Positions 10,602-18,743 of a stretch of DNA of 64,000 nucleotides are shown here, in pieces. Both the position numbers and the translations under genes were made by a program. Origin of the DNA: Streptomyces sp. ISL-100 (GTDB lineage: Bacteria > Actinomycetota > Actinomycetes > Streptomycetales > Streptomycetaceae); NCBI RefSeq assembly GCF_018614615.1, contig NZ_JAGGOK010000041.1, positions 124,001 to 188,000 on the forward strand, read 5' to 3'. The notes under the pieces are model-generated. The model saw only the letters and a list, made by a program, of their open reading frames with translations. It ran no database searches and had not been told where the DNA came from. Each line of letters opens with the position of its first letter. The stretch's first letter is position 1.

Positions 10602-10804
10602 GATCGCGTCTCAGATAGTAGGAAGTCCGAGTAATTGTGGAGACAGACAGTCCGGCCTCGCTTAGCTTGGAAGAAGCCGAACGTCTCGCTCCATCAGCGA
10701 ACGGCGGACGCGAGCCCGTGCCCCATGCAGGTAACCCCTGCGGCACCTGCTCCCCGCCCATTCCGGCGCCCTGAAATCATTCTGATCTCAAGGAGTCGAT
10801 CATC

Positions 10805-10930
10805 ATGGCCGAGACCGTGCGCCGCGTCCGCCACACCCCCCGTTCGAACGACACCGACCGCAAGCAGGCGGCCGCCGCCCTTCAGCGTGCGCTGGACCGC
10901 CGCGACAACGGCGGCGCCACCGGCCACTGA
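10805..10930 (+). CDS. Small basic hypothetical protein (41 residues)
   Basis: AAGGAG lies just upstream of an ATG that opens a 41-codon frame: MAETVRRVRHTPRSNDTDRK, then QAAAALQRALDRRDNGGATGH. The protein is rich in Arg and Ala, with a probable amphipathic helix around AAAALQRALDRR. Codon usage matches the genome. About 200 bp of leader precede it. I recognise no family. It sits between the interrupted hydrolase and the convergent phosphatase gene. Confidence 0.6.
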   Translation: MAETVRRVRHTPRSNDTDRKQAAAALQRALDRRDNGGATGH

Positions 10931-10947
10931 GGCTGGCGACCCGCCGA

Positions 10948-12513
10948 CTAGCTGCCGCGCCGGATCTCGAAGTAGTCGATGCGCTCGCCCGATTCGGCGA
11001 GCGCGGAGACCTTCAGCTTCGGTGATGTACCGGCTTCGGCCTCCACCGCGAGGAATGAGAAGCCGGTGTAGCGGACCCGGGACCACTCCACCGTGTCGGG
11101 GTCGGGCAGCCGCAGCTTCGTCCAGTGGAAGGTCACTATGTGGTCGTGGTCGTGGATGTCGCCCTCGTAGCTGTCCTTCACCCCCGGCCCGAAGCCGTAC
11201 AGGTCCTTGCCCGCGCCGCCCGCCGTGACGTACACGATCCCGTCGCGCGTCGGGTCGGTCGAGGCGCCGACCGGGACCGGCTTGCCGACCTCGCCGCCCC
11301 GGATGGCGTCGGTCCGCTCGTACACGTGGTTGTGCCCGTTGATCACCAGGTCGACCTGGTGCTTGGTGAAGAGCGCCAGCCACGCGTCGCGCACCCCGCC
11401 GTCCGAGGCGTGCGTCGATGTCGAGTACATGCAGTGGTGGAAGAAGACCACGATGAAGTCGATGTCGGCCTGCCGCCGCAGCTCGCCGAGCCGTTTGTCG
11501 AGCCAGGCGCTCTGGGCGCCGTCCGTGTAGCCCTTGTTGGCGGGGATCTCGTACGACACGTCGTTCGCGTCCAGTGCCACGACGCCGACATTGCCGTACG
11601 TGAACGAGTAGATGCCCGGGGCTTTCTTCGCGTCGGGCCCGTTCCCCGGCAGCGACCAGCGCGCGGACTGGCCGCCGTAGCCGTTGGGGGAGTACCAGGC
11701 CTCCATGTCGTGATTGCCGGTGGTCACCATCCACGGCACCCGGGAGGCCACGCTCTCGGTCTGCGCCAGGAACTGGTCCCACACGCGCGCGTCGTACGTG
11801 TCCGACTCCCTGCCCTTCCCGGTGCTGTCCGCGTAGCAGATGTCGCCCGCGTGGAGGTGGAAGGAGGGGTTCTGGCCGAGGATCAACTGGTCGTTGGCGA
11901 GGGCGTCGTAGCTGACCCCCTGGTCCCCGAAGGCCGTGAAGACGAAGGTCTCCGGCTGCGCGGGCGCCGTACGGAACGAGCCGATGGTCGACAGGCGCGA
12001 TGCGTCGGCCGGGTCGAATCCGTCGTGCCCGGCGCCGTAGTAGTACGTCGTCCCCGGCCGCAGCCCGTCGAGCCCCACATGCAGGTAGAACTGGTCGACC
12101 GAGGGCAGCTTCCGCGACAGTGACGGCGTGTGCAGGGCGCGCACCTCCGCCTCGATCTTCCGGCTCAGCTCCCACGGCTTCAGCCCCACCCGTACGTACG
12201 GGCGCTTGACCGCGAAGGGCACCTGCCAGGAGATCCGCATCTGCGTCTTAGGGTCGGCGCCGAAGGCGAGATGGCGGCCGAAGGGTGCGACGAGCGACCC
12301 GTCGACGCGGGCGGTGAGTGTGGTGAGGGAGGGGGAGGCGGCCGAATACGCGGGACTCGCGCCGCCCAGCAGTGCCGCTCCGCCCGCCGTGGCGGCGGAC
12401 GAGGTGATCACCCGCCGGCGGGACAGCTTCGTACGGAGATACTCGTGCTGCTCCGGCATGGTCATGCGGCGGGCGAGCTGCTCGGGGATACCGGTGCGGG
12501 GGGTGTCGGCCAT
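10948..12513 (-). CDS. Tat-exported purple acid phosphatase-like metallophosphoesterase
   Basis: The 521-residue protein opens with a Tat signal (SRRRVITSSAATAGGAALLG, around residues 30-50). A fibronectin-like purple acid phosphatase N-domain and a metallophosphoesterase domain follow. The metal ligand blocks are in order: AFGDQG, HAGDICYAD, TTGNHDME, VFFHH and INGHNHVYER. It should hydrolyse phosphomonoesters outside the cell using a dinuclear metal centre. The ATG at 12513 follows GGGAAG and places the twin arginines near residue 31; the in-frame start 27 bases upstream is less likely. No phosphate-starvation operator is obvious upstream. Confidence 0.9.
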   Translation of the reverse strand: MADTPRTGIPEQLARRMTMPEQHEYLRTKLSRRRVITSSAATAGGAALLGGASPAYSAASPSLTTLTARVDGSLVAPFGRHLAFGADPKTQMRISWQVPFAVKRPYVRVGLKPWELSRKIEAEVRALHTPSLSRKLPSVDQFYLHVGLDGLRPGTTYYYGAGHDGFDPADASRLSTIGSFRTAPAQPETFVFTAFGDQGVSYDALANDQLILGQNPSFHLHAGDICYADSTGKGRESDTYDARVWDQFLAQTESVASRVPWMVTTGNHDMEAWYSPNGYGGQSARWSLPGNGPDAKKAPGIYSFTYGNVGVVALDANDVSYEIPANKGYTDGAQSAWLDKRLGELRRQADIDFIVVFFHHCMYSTSTHASDGGVRDAWLALFTKHQVDLVINGHNHVYERTDAIRGGEVGKPVPVGASTDPTRDGIVYVTAGGAGKDLYGFGPGVKDSYEGDIHDHDHIVTFHWTKLRLPDPDTVEWSRVRYTGFSFLAVEAEAGTSPKLKVSALAESGERIDYFEIRRGS

Positions 12514-12640
12514 GGGAAAAAACTTCCCAGTAACAACCAACTCTGGCCAGACTTAAGGGTGAACAGAATCTGTCGAGATTTTGAGTCCGAATGGCGGACA
12601 CTCGGTGTCAGCCGCTGGGACGCGGGAGTAGGGTGCCGAC

Positions 12641-13684
12641 ATGTCTCGCAGCCTCAATCTCGCAGTGGTCCCTGGTGACGGCATCGGCCAGGAGGTCGTG
12701 GCCCAAGGGCTCAAGGTCCTCAACGCCGTCCTCCCGCAGGATGTGAAGCTGCAGACCAAGGAGTACGACCTCGGCGCTCAGCGCTGGCACCGCACCGGAG
12801 AGACCCTCCCGGACGCGGAGCTCGACTCCCTCAAGCAGCACGACGCCATCCTGCTCGGCGCGATCGGCGACCCGTCCGTGCCGTCCGGCGTCCTGGAGCG
12901 CGGGCTGCTGCTCAAGCTGCGGTTCGCCTTCGACCACTTCATCAATCTGCGTCCGTCGAAGCTGTTCCCCAACACCGCGACCCCGCTGGCCGGCCGCCCC
13001 GACATCGACTTCATCGTCGTGCGCGAGGGCACCGAAGGCCCGTACACCGGAAACGGCGGCTCGATCCGCACCGGTACGGAGCACGAGGTCGCGACCGAGG
13101 TCAGCCTCAACACGGCGTACGGCGTCGAGCGCGTCGTCCGTGACGCGTACGAGCGGGCCAAGGCGCGTCCGCGCAAGAAGCTGACGCTGGTCCACAAGAA
13201 CAACGTCCTCGTCTACGCCGGCCACATGTGGAAGAACATCTTCGACAAGGTCGGCCAGGAGTACCCCGAGGTCACCACCGACTACCTGCACGTCGACGCC
13301 GCGACGATCTTCTTCGTCACGCAGCCCGGGCGTTTCGACGTCATCGTCACCGACAACCTCTTCGGCGACATCCTCACCGACCTCGCCGCTGCCGTGACCG
13401 GCGGCATCGGCCTGGCGGCCTCCGGCAACATCAACCCGACGGGTGCCTTCCCGTCGATGTTCGAGCCCGTTCACGGCTCCGCGCCCGACATCGCGGGCCA
13501 GGGCAAGGCCGACCCGACGGCCACGATTCTCTCCGTCGCCCTCCTCCTGCGGCACCTCGGCTTCGAGGCCGAGGCCGTCCGTATCGAGGCGGCCGTCTCC
13601 GCCGACCTCGCGGAGCGCGACGGCAGCACGGTCCGTACGACGGACGAAATCGGCGACGCGCTCGCGGTACGAGTAGCGGGCTGA
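12641..13684 (+). CDS. leuB: 3-isopropylmalate dehydrogenase
   Basis: This enzyme oxidatively decarboxylates 3-isopropylmalate in leucine synthesis. The 347-residue protein has the family pattern: VPGDGIGQEV at the N-terminus, the Arg-rich LRFAFDHFINLRPSKL, VREGTEGPYTGNGG, and the metal and NAD region VTDNLFGDILTDLAAAVTGGIGLAASGNINP. EPVHGSAPDIAGQGKADP follows near the C-terminus. It is monocistronic with a hairpin after its stop. leuC and leuD lie about 43 kb away, so the leucine pathway is scattered as in other Streptomyces. Confidence 0.97.
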   Translation: MSRSLNLAVVPGDGIGQEVVAQGLKVLNAVLPQDVKLQTKEYDLGAQRWHRTGETLPDAELDSLKQHDAILLGAIGDPSVPSGVLERGLLLKLRFAFDHFINLRPSKLFPNTATPLAGRPDIDFIVVREGTEGPYTGNGGSIRTGTEHEVATEVSLNTAYGVERVVRDAYERAKARPRKKLTLVHKNNVLVYAGHMWKNIFDKVGQEYPEVTTDYLHVDAATIFFVTQPGRFDVIVTDNLFGDILTDLAAAVTGGIGLAASGNINPTGAFPSMFEPVHGSAPDIAGQGKADPTATILSVALLLRHLGFEAEAVRIEAAVSADLAERDGSTVRTTDEIGDALAVRVAG

Positions 13685-13700
13685 CCCGACGGACTCCTCC

Positions 13701-13735
13701 CACAGCCGCCGGGTCACAGACACCCGGCGGCTGTG
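13701..13735 (+). terminator. leuB terminator hairpin
   Basis: A perfect 14-bp inverted repeat (CACAGCCGCCGGGT / ACCCGGCGGCTGTG) with a 7-base loop begins 17 bases after the leuB stop. Confidence 0.85.
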
Positions 13736-13908
13736 CTTTGCCGCGGCCGGGTGGGACCATCAATCCTGGGCCGCACTACACGCCGTTTCATGCACGCACT
13801 CCCACAGGCGATAATCGAACGTGGGGCCGCGGTATGAAGGGAAGCTCGGACGTCCTACTAAGGCGTGAGCGCGGTCCACCCCACACAAACGGTGAAGGAC
13901 ACGCACTC

Positions 13909-14997
13909 ATGACGACGCCCACGATCGAGCTCAAGCCCTCCTCGCACCCGCTGTCCGACGCGGAGCGCGAGGCGATCCTGGCCAACCCCGGATTCGGCCG
14001 CCACTTCACCGACCACATGGTCACCATCCGGTGGACCGAGGGTCGTGGCTGGCACGACGCGCAGCTCGTGCCGTACGCGCCGCTGTCGATCGACCCGGCC
14101 AACATGACCCTGCACTACGCGCAGGAGATCTTCGAGGGCCTGAAGGCCTTCCGCCGGCCCGACGGCTCGGTCACCACCTTCCGGCCCGACGCGAACGCCA
14201 AGCGCTTCCAGGTTTCCGCGCGGCGACTGGCGATGCCGGAGCTGCCGGTCGAGACGTTCATCGCGGCGTGCGACGCTCTGGTCCAGCAGGACAAGGCATG
14301 GGTTCCGGCGCACGGTGGCGAGGACTCGCTGTACCTGCGCCCGTTCATGATCGCCAACGAGGTCGGGCTCGGTGTGAAGCCGGCGAACGAGTACCTCTTC
14401 ATCGTGATCGCGTCGCCTGCCGGTGCGTACTTCCCCGGTGGGGTCAAGCCGGTCTCGGTCTGGCTGTCCGAGAACTACGTCCGCGCCGTCCCCGGCGGCA
14501 TGGGCTTCGCCAAGACCGGCGGCAACTACGCGGCCTCGCTGCTCGCCTTCGCCGAGGCGGCGGAGAAGGGCTGCGACCAGGTGGTCTGGCTCGACGCACT
14601 GGAGCACAAGTGGGTCGAGGAGATGGGCGGCATGAACCTGTACTTCGTGTACGGCAACAAAATCGTCACCCCCGAACTCACCGGCTCGCTCCTCGCCGGC
14701 ATCACCCGCGACTCGCTGCTCCAGCTCGCGCGTGACCTCGGGTACGAGTCGGCGGAGGGCCGTATCTCCACGGCGGACTGGAAGCGCGACACCGAGAACG
14801 GCACCCTCACCGAGGTCTTCGCGTGCGGTACGGCGGCGGCGATCACGCCGGTCGGGTCGGTGAAGTCCGAGGGCGCGGAGTGGGTGCAGGGGGACGGGCA
14901 GCCGGGCAAGGTGACGATGGAGCTGCGGCGGGCGCTGCTGGCCATCCAGACCGGCACGGCGGAGGACACCCACGGCTGGGTCCACGAACTGGCCTGA
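13909..14997 (+). CDS. ilvE: Branched-chain amino acid aminotransferase
   Basis: This class IV PLP enzyme transfers amino groups between glutamate and branched-chain 2-oxo acids. The 362-residue protein has the substrate-binding YAQEIFEGLKAFRRPDGS, LYLRPFMIAN, the PLP-lysine region GGMGFAKTGGNYAASL, and the signature LDALEHKWVEEMGGMN. FACGTAAAITPVG also matches. GGTGAAGGA precedes the ATG at 13909. The 224-bp gap after leuB holds the leuB terminator and presumably its own promoter. The gene ends at a strong hairpin that also marks the left edge of the accessory island. Confidence 0.96.
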   Translation: MTTPTIELKPSSHPLSDAEREAILANPGFGRHFTDHMVTIRWTEGRGWHDAQLVPYAPLSIDPANMTLHYAQEIFEGLKAFRRPDGSVTTFRPDANAKRFQVSARRLAMPELPVETFIAACDALVQQDKAWVPAHGGEDSLYLRPFMIANEVGLGVKPANEYLFIVIASPAGAYFPGGVKPVSVWLSENYVRAVPGGMGFAKTGGNYAASLLAFAEAAEKGCDQVVWLDALEHKWVEEMGGMNLYFVYGNKIVTPELTGSLLAGITRDSLLQLARDLGYESAEGRISTADWKRDTENGTLTEVFACGTAAAITPVGSVKSEGAEWVQGDGQPGKVTMELRRALLAIQTGTAEDTHGWVHELA

Positions 14998-15020
14998 CCC
15001 AGGCCGAAGTTGTACGCCCT

Positions 15021-15054
15021 GGCCGCGCCCGGCACCTCTCCGCCGGGCGCGGCC
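15021..15054 (+). terminator. ilvE terminator; its right arm lies in an island-flanking repeat
   Basis: The 13-bp arms GGCCGCGCCCGGC (15021-15033) and GCCGGGCGCGGCC (15042-15054) are perfectly complementary. The region is repeated imperfectly at 21601-21640. Confidence 0.85.
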
Positions 15055-15062
15055 TCGCGCGT
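15021..15062 (+). repeat. Left copy of a direct repeat flanking the accessory island
   Basis: This segment matches 21601-21640 with two mismatches, a two-base gap and one further mismatch in the loop. The last 23 bases (15040-15062, CCGCCGGGCGCGGCCTCGCG then CGT) are identical to 21618-21640. The two copies enclose the lasso-peptide operon and its neighbours. Confidence 0.75.
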
Positions 15063-15065
15063 CGT

Positions 15066-15146
15066 TCAGGCCCCCGAAACCGCCGCCGCAACGGCCCGCG
15101 CCCCCGCCGGCAGGCGCTCGTCCGCGTGACGTACGGCGACGAGCCA
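15066..15146 (-). pseudogene. C-terminal remnant of a lost gene (LysR-like tail)
   Basis: Directly after the stop of the methyltransferase gene, the minus strand stays open for 26 codons in good Streptomyces codon usage and then stops. It reads WLVAVRHADERLPAGARAVA and then AAVSGA. This resembles the C-terminal end of a LysR-type regulator, although the piece is short. No start or ribosome site is present. It is best read as the tail of a resident gene next to ilvE whose front was removed when the island arrived. Confidence 0.4.
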
Positions 15147-16160
15147 TCAGGTAGCGGCGGCCGTGATACGGGCGTGCCACGTCTCGCCTTCGCGGATGAG
15201 GCGCGCGCGCAGTTCGTGGGTTCGGGGAGCGCCGGTCTCCCACCAGTGGCGGACAAGGGCGCCGAGGGCTTCGAGTGCCGGGGACTCTGCCTGGTTGGCG
15301 ATGAGGTGGGCGTCGGTGACGACCGCGGCGTGTGCGGCACCGTCCGGGGCCAGGAATCCGATGCCGATGCCAGTGCCTTGGTCAAGGGTCGCTTCGAGCA
15401 GGCCGTCGGGGGCGGTGGCAATCAGCCAGTTCTTCAGATGGAAGTAGTCGGTGCCTGGTGCTGAGGTCGGCGCGATGTGAGGCGTCTCGGTCAGAGAGGA
15501 GAGGAGAGACGCCGCGGCGTCCACCTCGTACTCTCCGAGGATGGTGAGCGCGCGTTCCGGCTGCTGTGGGTCGACGGCGCGGCAAGTGGTCTCCAGGGGG
15601 AAGGCCGCGATCATGGGCGTGTATCCGCCGTGGTGGATCTCGACTGTGTGTGGCTGGTGGTGATCGTCGACGGTGACGCGGGCGATCGCGTAAGCCCCTG
15701 GCAGATCGGCGATGCGTGCGCCGCAGAGGAGCGTTCCGCCGGGCTTCAGTTGCTGGAGCCAAGCGTCGGGGATGGCCGGCGGGGTGGTGCCGACGAGGAT
15801 GCGGTCGTACGGGGCGCTGGGCGGGTAGCCGAGGAGGCCGTCGCCCACGACGACGGCGACCTGGTGCTCGTGTTCCGCGTAGAGGGCTTCGGCGCGCTTG
15901 GCGATGTCGGGCTCGATCTCGATGGCGGTGACGCGCCCTTCCGCTCCGGCCAGTCGGGCGAGGAGCGCGGCGGAGAGGCCGGAGCCGATGCCGATGTCCA
16001 TGACGTTCGCGCCGGGGTGGACATCGAGCATTCGCAGGTGGCGGTGGGTGACCGCGGCCGGGGTGCAGGGGCGTACGGCCTGCCCGTCGACGCCGTGGAA
16101 CTGCGTGCTCGGCACGGTGCTGATTGCTTGGTCGAGAGCGGGGTGGGTGGGTTCGGGCAT
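15147..16160 (-). CDS. PIMT-like SAM-dependent O-methyltransferase of the lasso-peptide operon
   Basis: The 337-residue protein has a protein-L-isoaspartate methyltransferase-like N-terminal half. Motif I is VMDIGIGSGLSAALLARLAG, followed by VTAIEIEPDIAKRAEAL, VVVGDGLLGYP and YDRILVGTTPPAIPDAWLQQLKPGG. Ordinary PIMT is about 210 residues. The extra C-terminal part of roughly 130 residues matches the enlarged PIMT homologues known from RiPP clusters. In lasso peptides such as cellulonodin-2 and lihuanodin, these methylate a ring aspartate that then collapses to aspartimide. It is the last gene of the operon, 15 bases after B2, with AAGGA before the ATG. The substrate assignment is inferred. 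Confidence 0.85.
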   Translation of the reverse strand: MPEPTHPALDQAISTVPSTQFHGVDGQAVRPCTPAAVTHRHLRMLDVHPGANVMDIGIGSGLSAALLARLAGAEGRVTAIEIEPDIAKRAEALYAEHEHQVAVVVGDGLLGYPPSAPYDRILVGTTPPAIPDAWLQQLKPGGTLLCGARIADLPGAYAIARVTVDDHHQPHTVEIHHGGYTPMIAAFPLETTCRAVDPQQPERALTILGEYEVDAAASLLSSLTETPHIAPTSAPGTDYFHLKNWLIATAPDGLLEATLDQGTGIGIGFLAPDGAAHAAVVTDAHLIANQAESPALEALGALVRHWWETGAPRTHELRARLIREGETWHARITAAAT

Positions 16161-16175
16161 CGACTGGTCCTTGCC

Positions 16176-16595
16176 TCAGATGCGGAGGGTGACGTGGAAG
16201 GGGCGGTCCGGGGTGTTCGGCTCTCCGACTGGTCGGCCGCACGCCTCGATCCAGGCGTGCGATTCGCATGGGTCGAAGCGGCAGCCTATGCACCAGTCGA
16301 CAGACCGGCCGTGCAATGCCGAGTCGAGGAAGGCGGCCAGGGACATCTCCAGGCACGCGGCACGGCTGGGAAAGAACCGGCTTGCCCAGTCGCGTGCGGC
16401 GACCGTCCTTACGGCTTCGGACGCGCTGGCGCGGCGTCGGGTGCATCGCTTGGCGACTCGGGCAACGGTGAGGGTGGCGCGTAGCGGGGTGGCTTCGACC
16501 AGCATCGTGGCCAGGGCGAGAGTGCCGACGGCCATGAAGCGGTCCAGCAGCGGTGGGCGTTCGATTCGCGGAGGTATGGCCATGGGGATGCTCAC
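16176..16595 (-). CDS. Lasso-peptide leader peptidase (B2, transglutaminase-like cysteine protease)
   Basis: This protein should cleave the precursor between leader and core to free the Gly1 amine for ring closure. The 139 residues fit the B2 family. The catalytic cysteine lies in SRAACLEMSLAAFLDSAL and the catalytic histidine in ESHAWIEACGRPVGEP, at the usual spacing. The N-terminal half contains a helix bundle (RFMAVGTLALATMLVEATPL). I chose the GTG at 16595, whose GTGA overlaps the B1 stop and indicates translational coupling. A longer reading frame to 16793 runs antisense-like through B1 and has no homology. Confidence 0.85.
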   Translation of the reverse strand: MSIPMAIPPRIERPPLLDRFMAVGTLALATMLVEATPLRATLTVARVAKRCTRRRASASEAVRTVAARDWASRFFPSRAACLEMSLAAFLDSALHGRSVDWCIGCRFDPCESHAWIEACGRPVGEPNTPDRPFHVTLRI

Positions 16596-16879
16596 CGGTG
16601 CCACCTCCCGCGGCTGTAGACATGTAGAAGGCGGCGGTCCTGCAGTTCTCGCGCGAGATTCCGCATGTCGGCGCGTACCCGCTCGGGGTCGGATCCGAAG
16701 TGGGCCGCGACGGCGTCGGCAGCCTCGTCCGCTGTAGCGCCCTTGGCCAGGTGGCGCCACCAGAGTGCGCCGGATCCAGTGAGCGCGTACCAACGGCCCC
16801 GGCCTCGTACGTCGAGGAGCATGCCGCCGCGTTCGGTGATCGTGGCGTGCACAGTGGATGCCGGGTGGAGGTCAGGCAT
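16592..16879 (-). CDS. Lasso-peptide RiPP recognition element protein (B1, PqqD-like)
   Basis: The 95-residue protein has the PqqD/RRE fold pattern: an N-terminal beta-hairpin (VHATITERGGMLLDVRGRGRWYALTGSGALWW), then helices with AADAVAAHFGSDPERVRADM and LARELQDRRLL. B1 proteins bind the precursor leader and deliver it to the B2 protease. The ATG at 16879 overlaps the cyclase stop by 8 bases, and its own stop overlaps the B2 GTG. This tight C-B1-B2 coupling is typical of actinobacterial lasso operons. A longer same-frame ORF reaches back to 17827, but that part only shadows the cyclase gene. Confidence 0.87.
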   Translation of the reverse strand: MPDLHPASTVHATITERGGMLLDVRGRGRWYALTGSGALWWRHLAKGATADEAADAVAAHFGSDPERVRADMRNLARELQDRRLLHVYSRGRWHR

Positions 16880-18668
16880 GGAACACCTCGGAGGCGGAGG
16901 CCGCCATGCTGGTGCGGTGCTGCTGCAGCCAGAGTTCGGCGGCGACGAGTGATTCGAGGGCGGCCAGCCTTCCGGGGACGCCGGCGGTGAGACGATCCAG
17001 GTCGACGTGGGCGGCGGTGGGGTCGATCCATCCTTCGGCGGCCAGTTCGCTGTGCGCCAGGAGGCCACGCAGAGCTGAGTTGTGGCGTCGGAGTCCGGCG
17101 TACGCGTTTCCGTCGTAGGCGCCTTTGGTCCGGCGCTGCAACAACCAGTCGGGTACGAGGCCTTGGAGGGCGGCGCCGAGCAGTGGTTTCTGGACGGTGA
17201 CGGAAGCGTGAGCGACCGCGGGGACGGCCATGGCCGCTCTGACCACGGCGTTGTCAAGGTAGGGCGCGTGATGCGGCAGCCCCAGTGCCTGAGCCTGGTT
17301 GCGCAGCTCTGCCTCGTAGATGCCGAACTCACGCAGTTCCGCCCAGGCACGGTGGCCGCTGGTCTGGCTGGGGTCGACGGTGCAGTCCTCGGCTGCTGCG
17401 GCGGCGCGGAGCGACAGGTGTTGGCGGGCCTTAGGGGTGAGCCAGGCGCGGAGACCGGCGGCCATGACCCAGTGCAGCCTGGCCGGTGGTTCGGGGCGCG
17501 CGGTGGCCGGGTCAATGGCGAGGTCTTGGGCGAGCTGCCGTAAGGCGCTGGAATGGGTGGTGTGGGCCAGACGCACAGCCGCAGCGACGACCGCGTACAT
17601 GGGCAGGTGGCGGAGCCTGGCGCGGGCCAGGGAGTGCTGGAGTAGAGCCGGCATGTCGTGGGACGCGGCCACGTCCGCGAGGTAGGTGGGGGAAGTGGCG
17701 AGCAGAGTGTCGGCTCCTGACCCAGTGAGATGCACGTCGCTTCCGCGCTCGACGCATGGGTCTTGGTAGGCGGCGCGCATGCGCCAGCGTGCCGCATCCG
17801 GGAAGGGCTGGTCGGTAGCCGGGGCATCGAGCAGTTCGGCGAAGAACAGGCCCTCGGCGTCGGTGATCAGCTCGTGGTAGAGCCCCGGTCGGCCGTGGGC
17901 CGCTCGTTGGGCGTAAGAGACGTCCTCGTTGAGGCTGGTGGCATCCGCGTCGGTCACTGCGAACACTTCGGCGCCCACGGTGTCTGTGGCCAGTAGTACC
18001 AGCGAAGTGGAATCGAGGCCGCCGGAGAAATCCGCAGTCAGTCTGCCCGCCGATCGCGCGCGGTGTGAGACCGCCGTGACCAATGCCTGGCGCAGTTCGT
18101 CAACCGCTTCTGTGAAGCCGAGCGCTCGGGGCTGCTCGTATTCGTGAATGGAGTGCCGGCCCTGGCGGTCGATGACAAGGCCATGGCCCCCCGGCATCCG
18201 CCGAACGCCGGCGAAGGCGGTCCCGTCACCTGTGACTTCGGGAACGGTGGGGCACACCAGGCGGGCGGTGATCGACGCATGGTCCACGTTCGCCCCGACG
18301 CGAAGCGCAAGGGAGCGAGCGGACGTTGACCAGTGAGTGCGACCCTGCGCTTCGGCAAAGTACACGGGACGTGTCCCTGCCACGTCCGTGATGACGACCG
18401 TCAGATAGCCGTCATCGGCCACGACCCAGTAACTGCCCGGCCAGTGAGTAAGGTCTGCCCACTGGCCTGCCCGGGCCGCGCGGAGCCCGTCGCGGAGCTG
18501 TCGTTCATCGGCGTAGCAGTTTCCGACGACGGCCAACCGCACTGTTCTGTCTCTGACTGTCCGGTAGGCGCTGTCACGAAGCGGGCCGTGCATGGTCGGC
18601 GCCTGCTCGTCGGCCCAGAGCCGTGGTGAGCCGGCGGATGCCTTTCCCGGACTGTTGAGGTGGAACAC
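16872..18668 (-). CDS. Lasso-peptide macrolactam synthetase (C, asparagine synthetase-like)
   Basis: The 598-residue protein is an asparagine synthetase B homologue without a catalytic N-terminal cysteine. The N-terminal part is a glutaminase-like fold. The synthetase part carries the PP-loop TADFSGGLDSTSLVLL near residue 212 and GSDVHLTGSGADTLL near residue 315. It should adenylate the side-chain carboxyl of core residue 9 and join it to the Gly1 amine, threading the tail. The GTG at 18668 follows GGGGGAAGC. Codon 376 is TTA (17541-17543), so the whole pathway may need the bldA tRNA. It is separated from the precursor gene by a hairpin. Confidence 0.92.
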   Translation of the reverse strand: MFHLNSPGKASAGSPRLWADEQAPTMHGPLRDSAYRTVRDRTVRLAVVGNCYADERQLRDGLRAARAGQWADLTHWPGSYWVVADDGYLTVVITDVAGTRPVYFAEAQGRTHWSTSARSLALRVGANVDHASITARLVCPTVPEVTGDGTAFAGVRRMPGGHGLVIDRQGRHSIHEYEQPRALGFTEAVDELRQALVTAVSHRARSAGRLTADFSGGLDSTSLVLLATDTVGAEVFAVTDADATSLNEDVSYAQRAAHGRPGLYHELITDAEGLFFAELLDAPATDQPFPDAARWRMRAAYQDPCVERGSDVHLTGSGADTLLATSPTYLADVAASHDMPALLQHSLARARLRHLPMYAVVAAAVRLAHTTHSSALRQLAQDLAIDPATARPEPPARLHWVMAAGLRAWLTPKARQHLSLRAAAAAEDCTVDPSQTSGHRAWAELREFGIYEAELRNQAQALGLPHHAPYLDNAVVRAAMAVPAVAHASVTVQKPLLGAALQGLVPDWLLQRRTKGAYDGNAYAGLRRHNSALRGLLAHSELAAEGWIDPTAAHVDLDRLTAGVPGRLAALESLVAAELWLQQHRTSMAASASEVFHA

Positions 18669-18693
18669 GCTTCCCCCTTTCCAAGGGATAGCG

Positions 18694-18730
18694 CCGCTGG
18701 GCGGGGGCGCACGAGCCCCCCGCCCAGCGG
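18694..18730 (-). promoter_or_regulatory. Intercistronic hairpin between precursor and cyclase genes (attenuator-like)
   Basis: A near-perfect 15-bp inverted repeat (18694-18708 CCGCTGGGCGGGGGC against 18715-18730 with one bulged C) lies in the 75 bp between the precursor stop and the cyclase start. Such hairpins in lasso operons protect the short precursor message or terminate most transcripts, giving more precursor than enzymes. That role is inferred. Confidence 0.7.
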
Positions 18731-18743
18731 CCTTCGATGGGGG

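Noticed and set aside
15382..17031. A 549-residue frame through the lasso M, B2 and B1 genes
   Set aside because: It is Arg/Pro/His-rich, has no homology and conflicts with three well-supported overlapping genes.
16592..17827. A 411-residue reading of the B1 frame through the cyclase gene
   Set aside because: Only the last 95 residues match the RRE family; the upstream part is a shadow of the cyclase and B1 has its own ATG at 16879.
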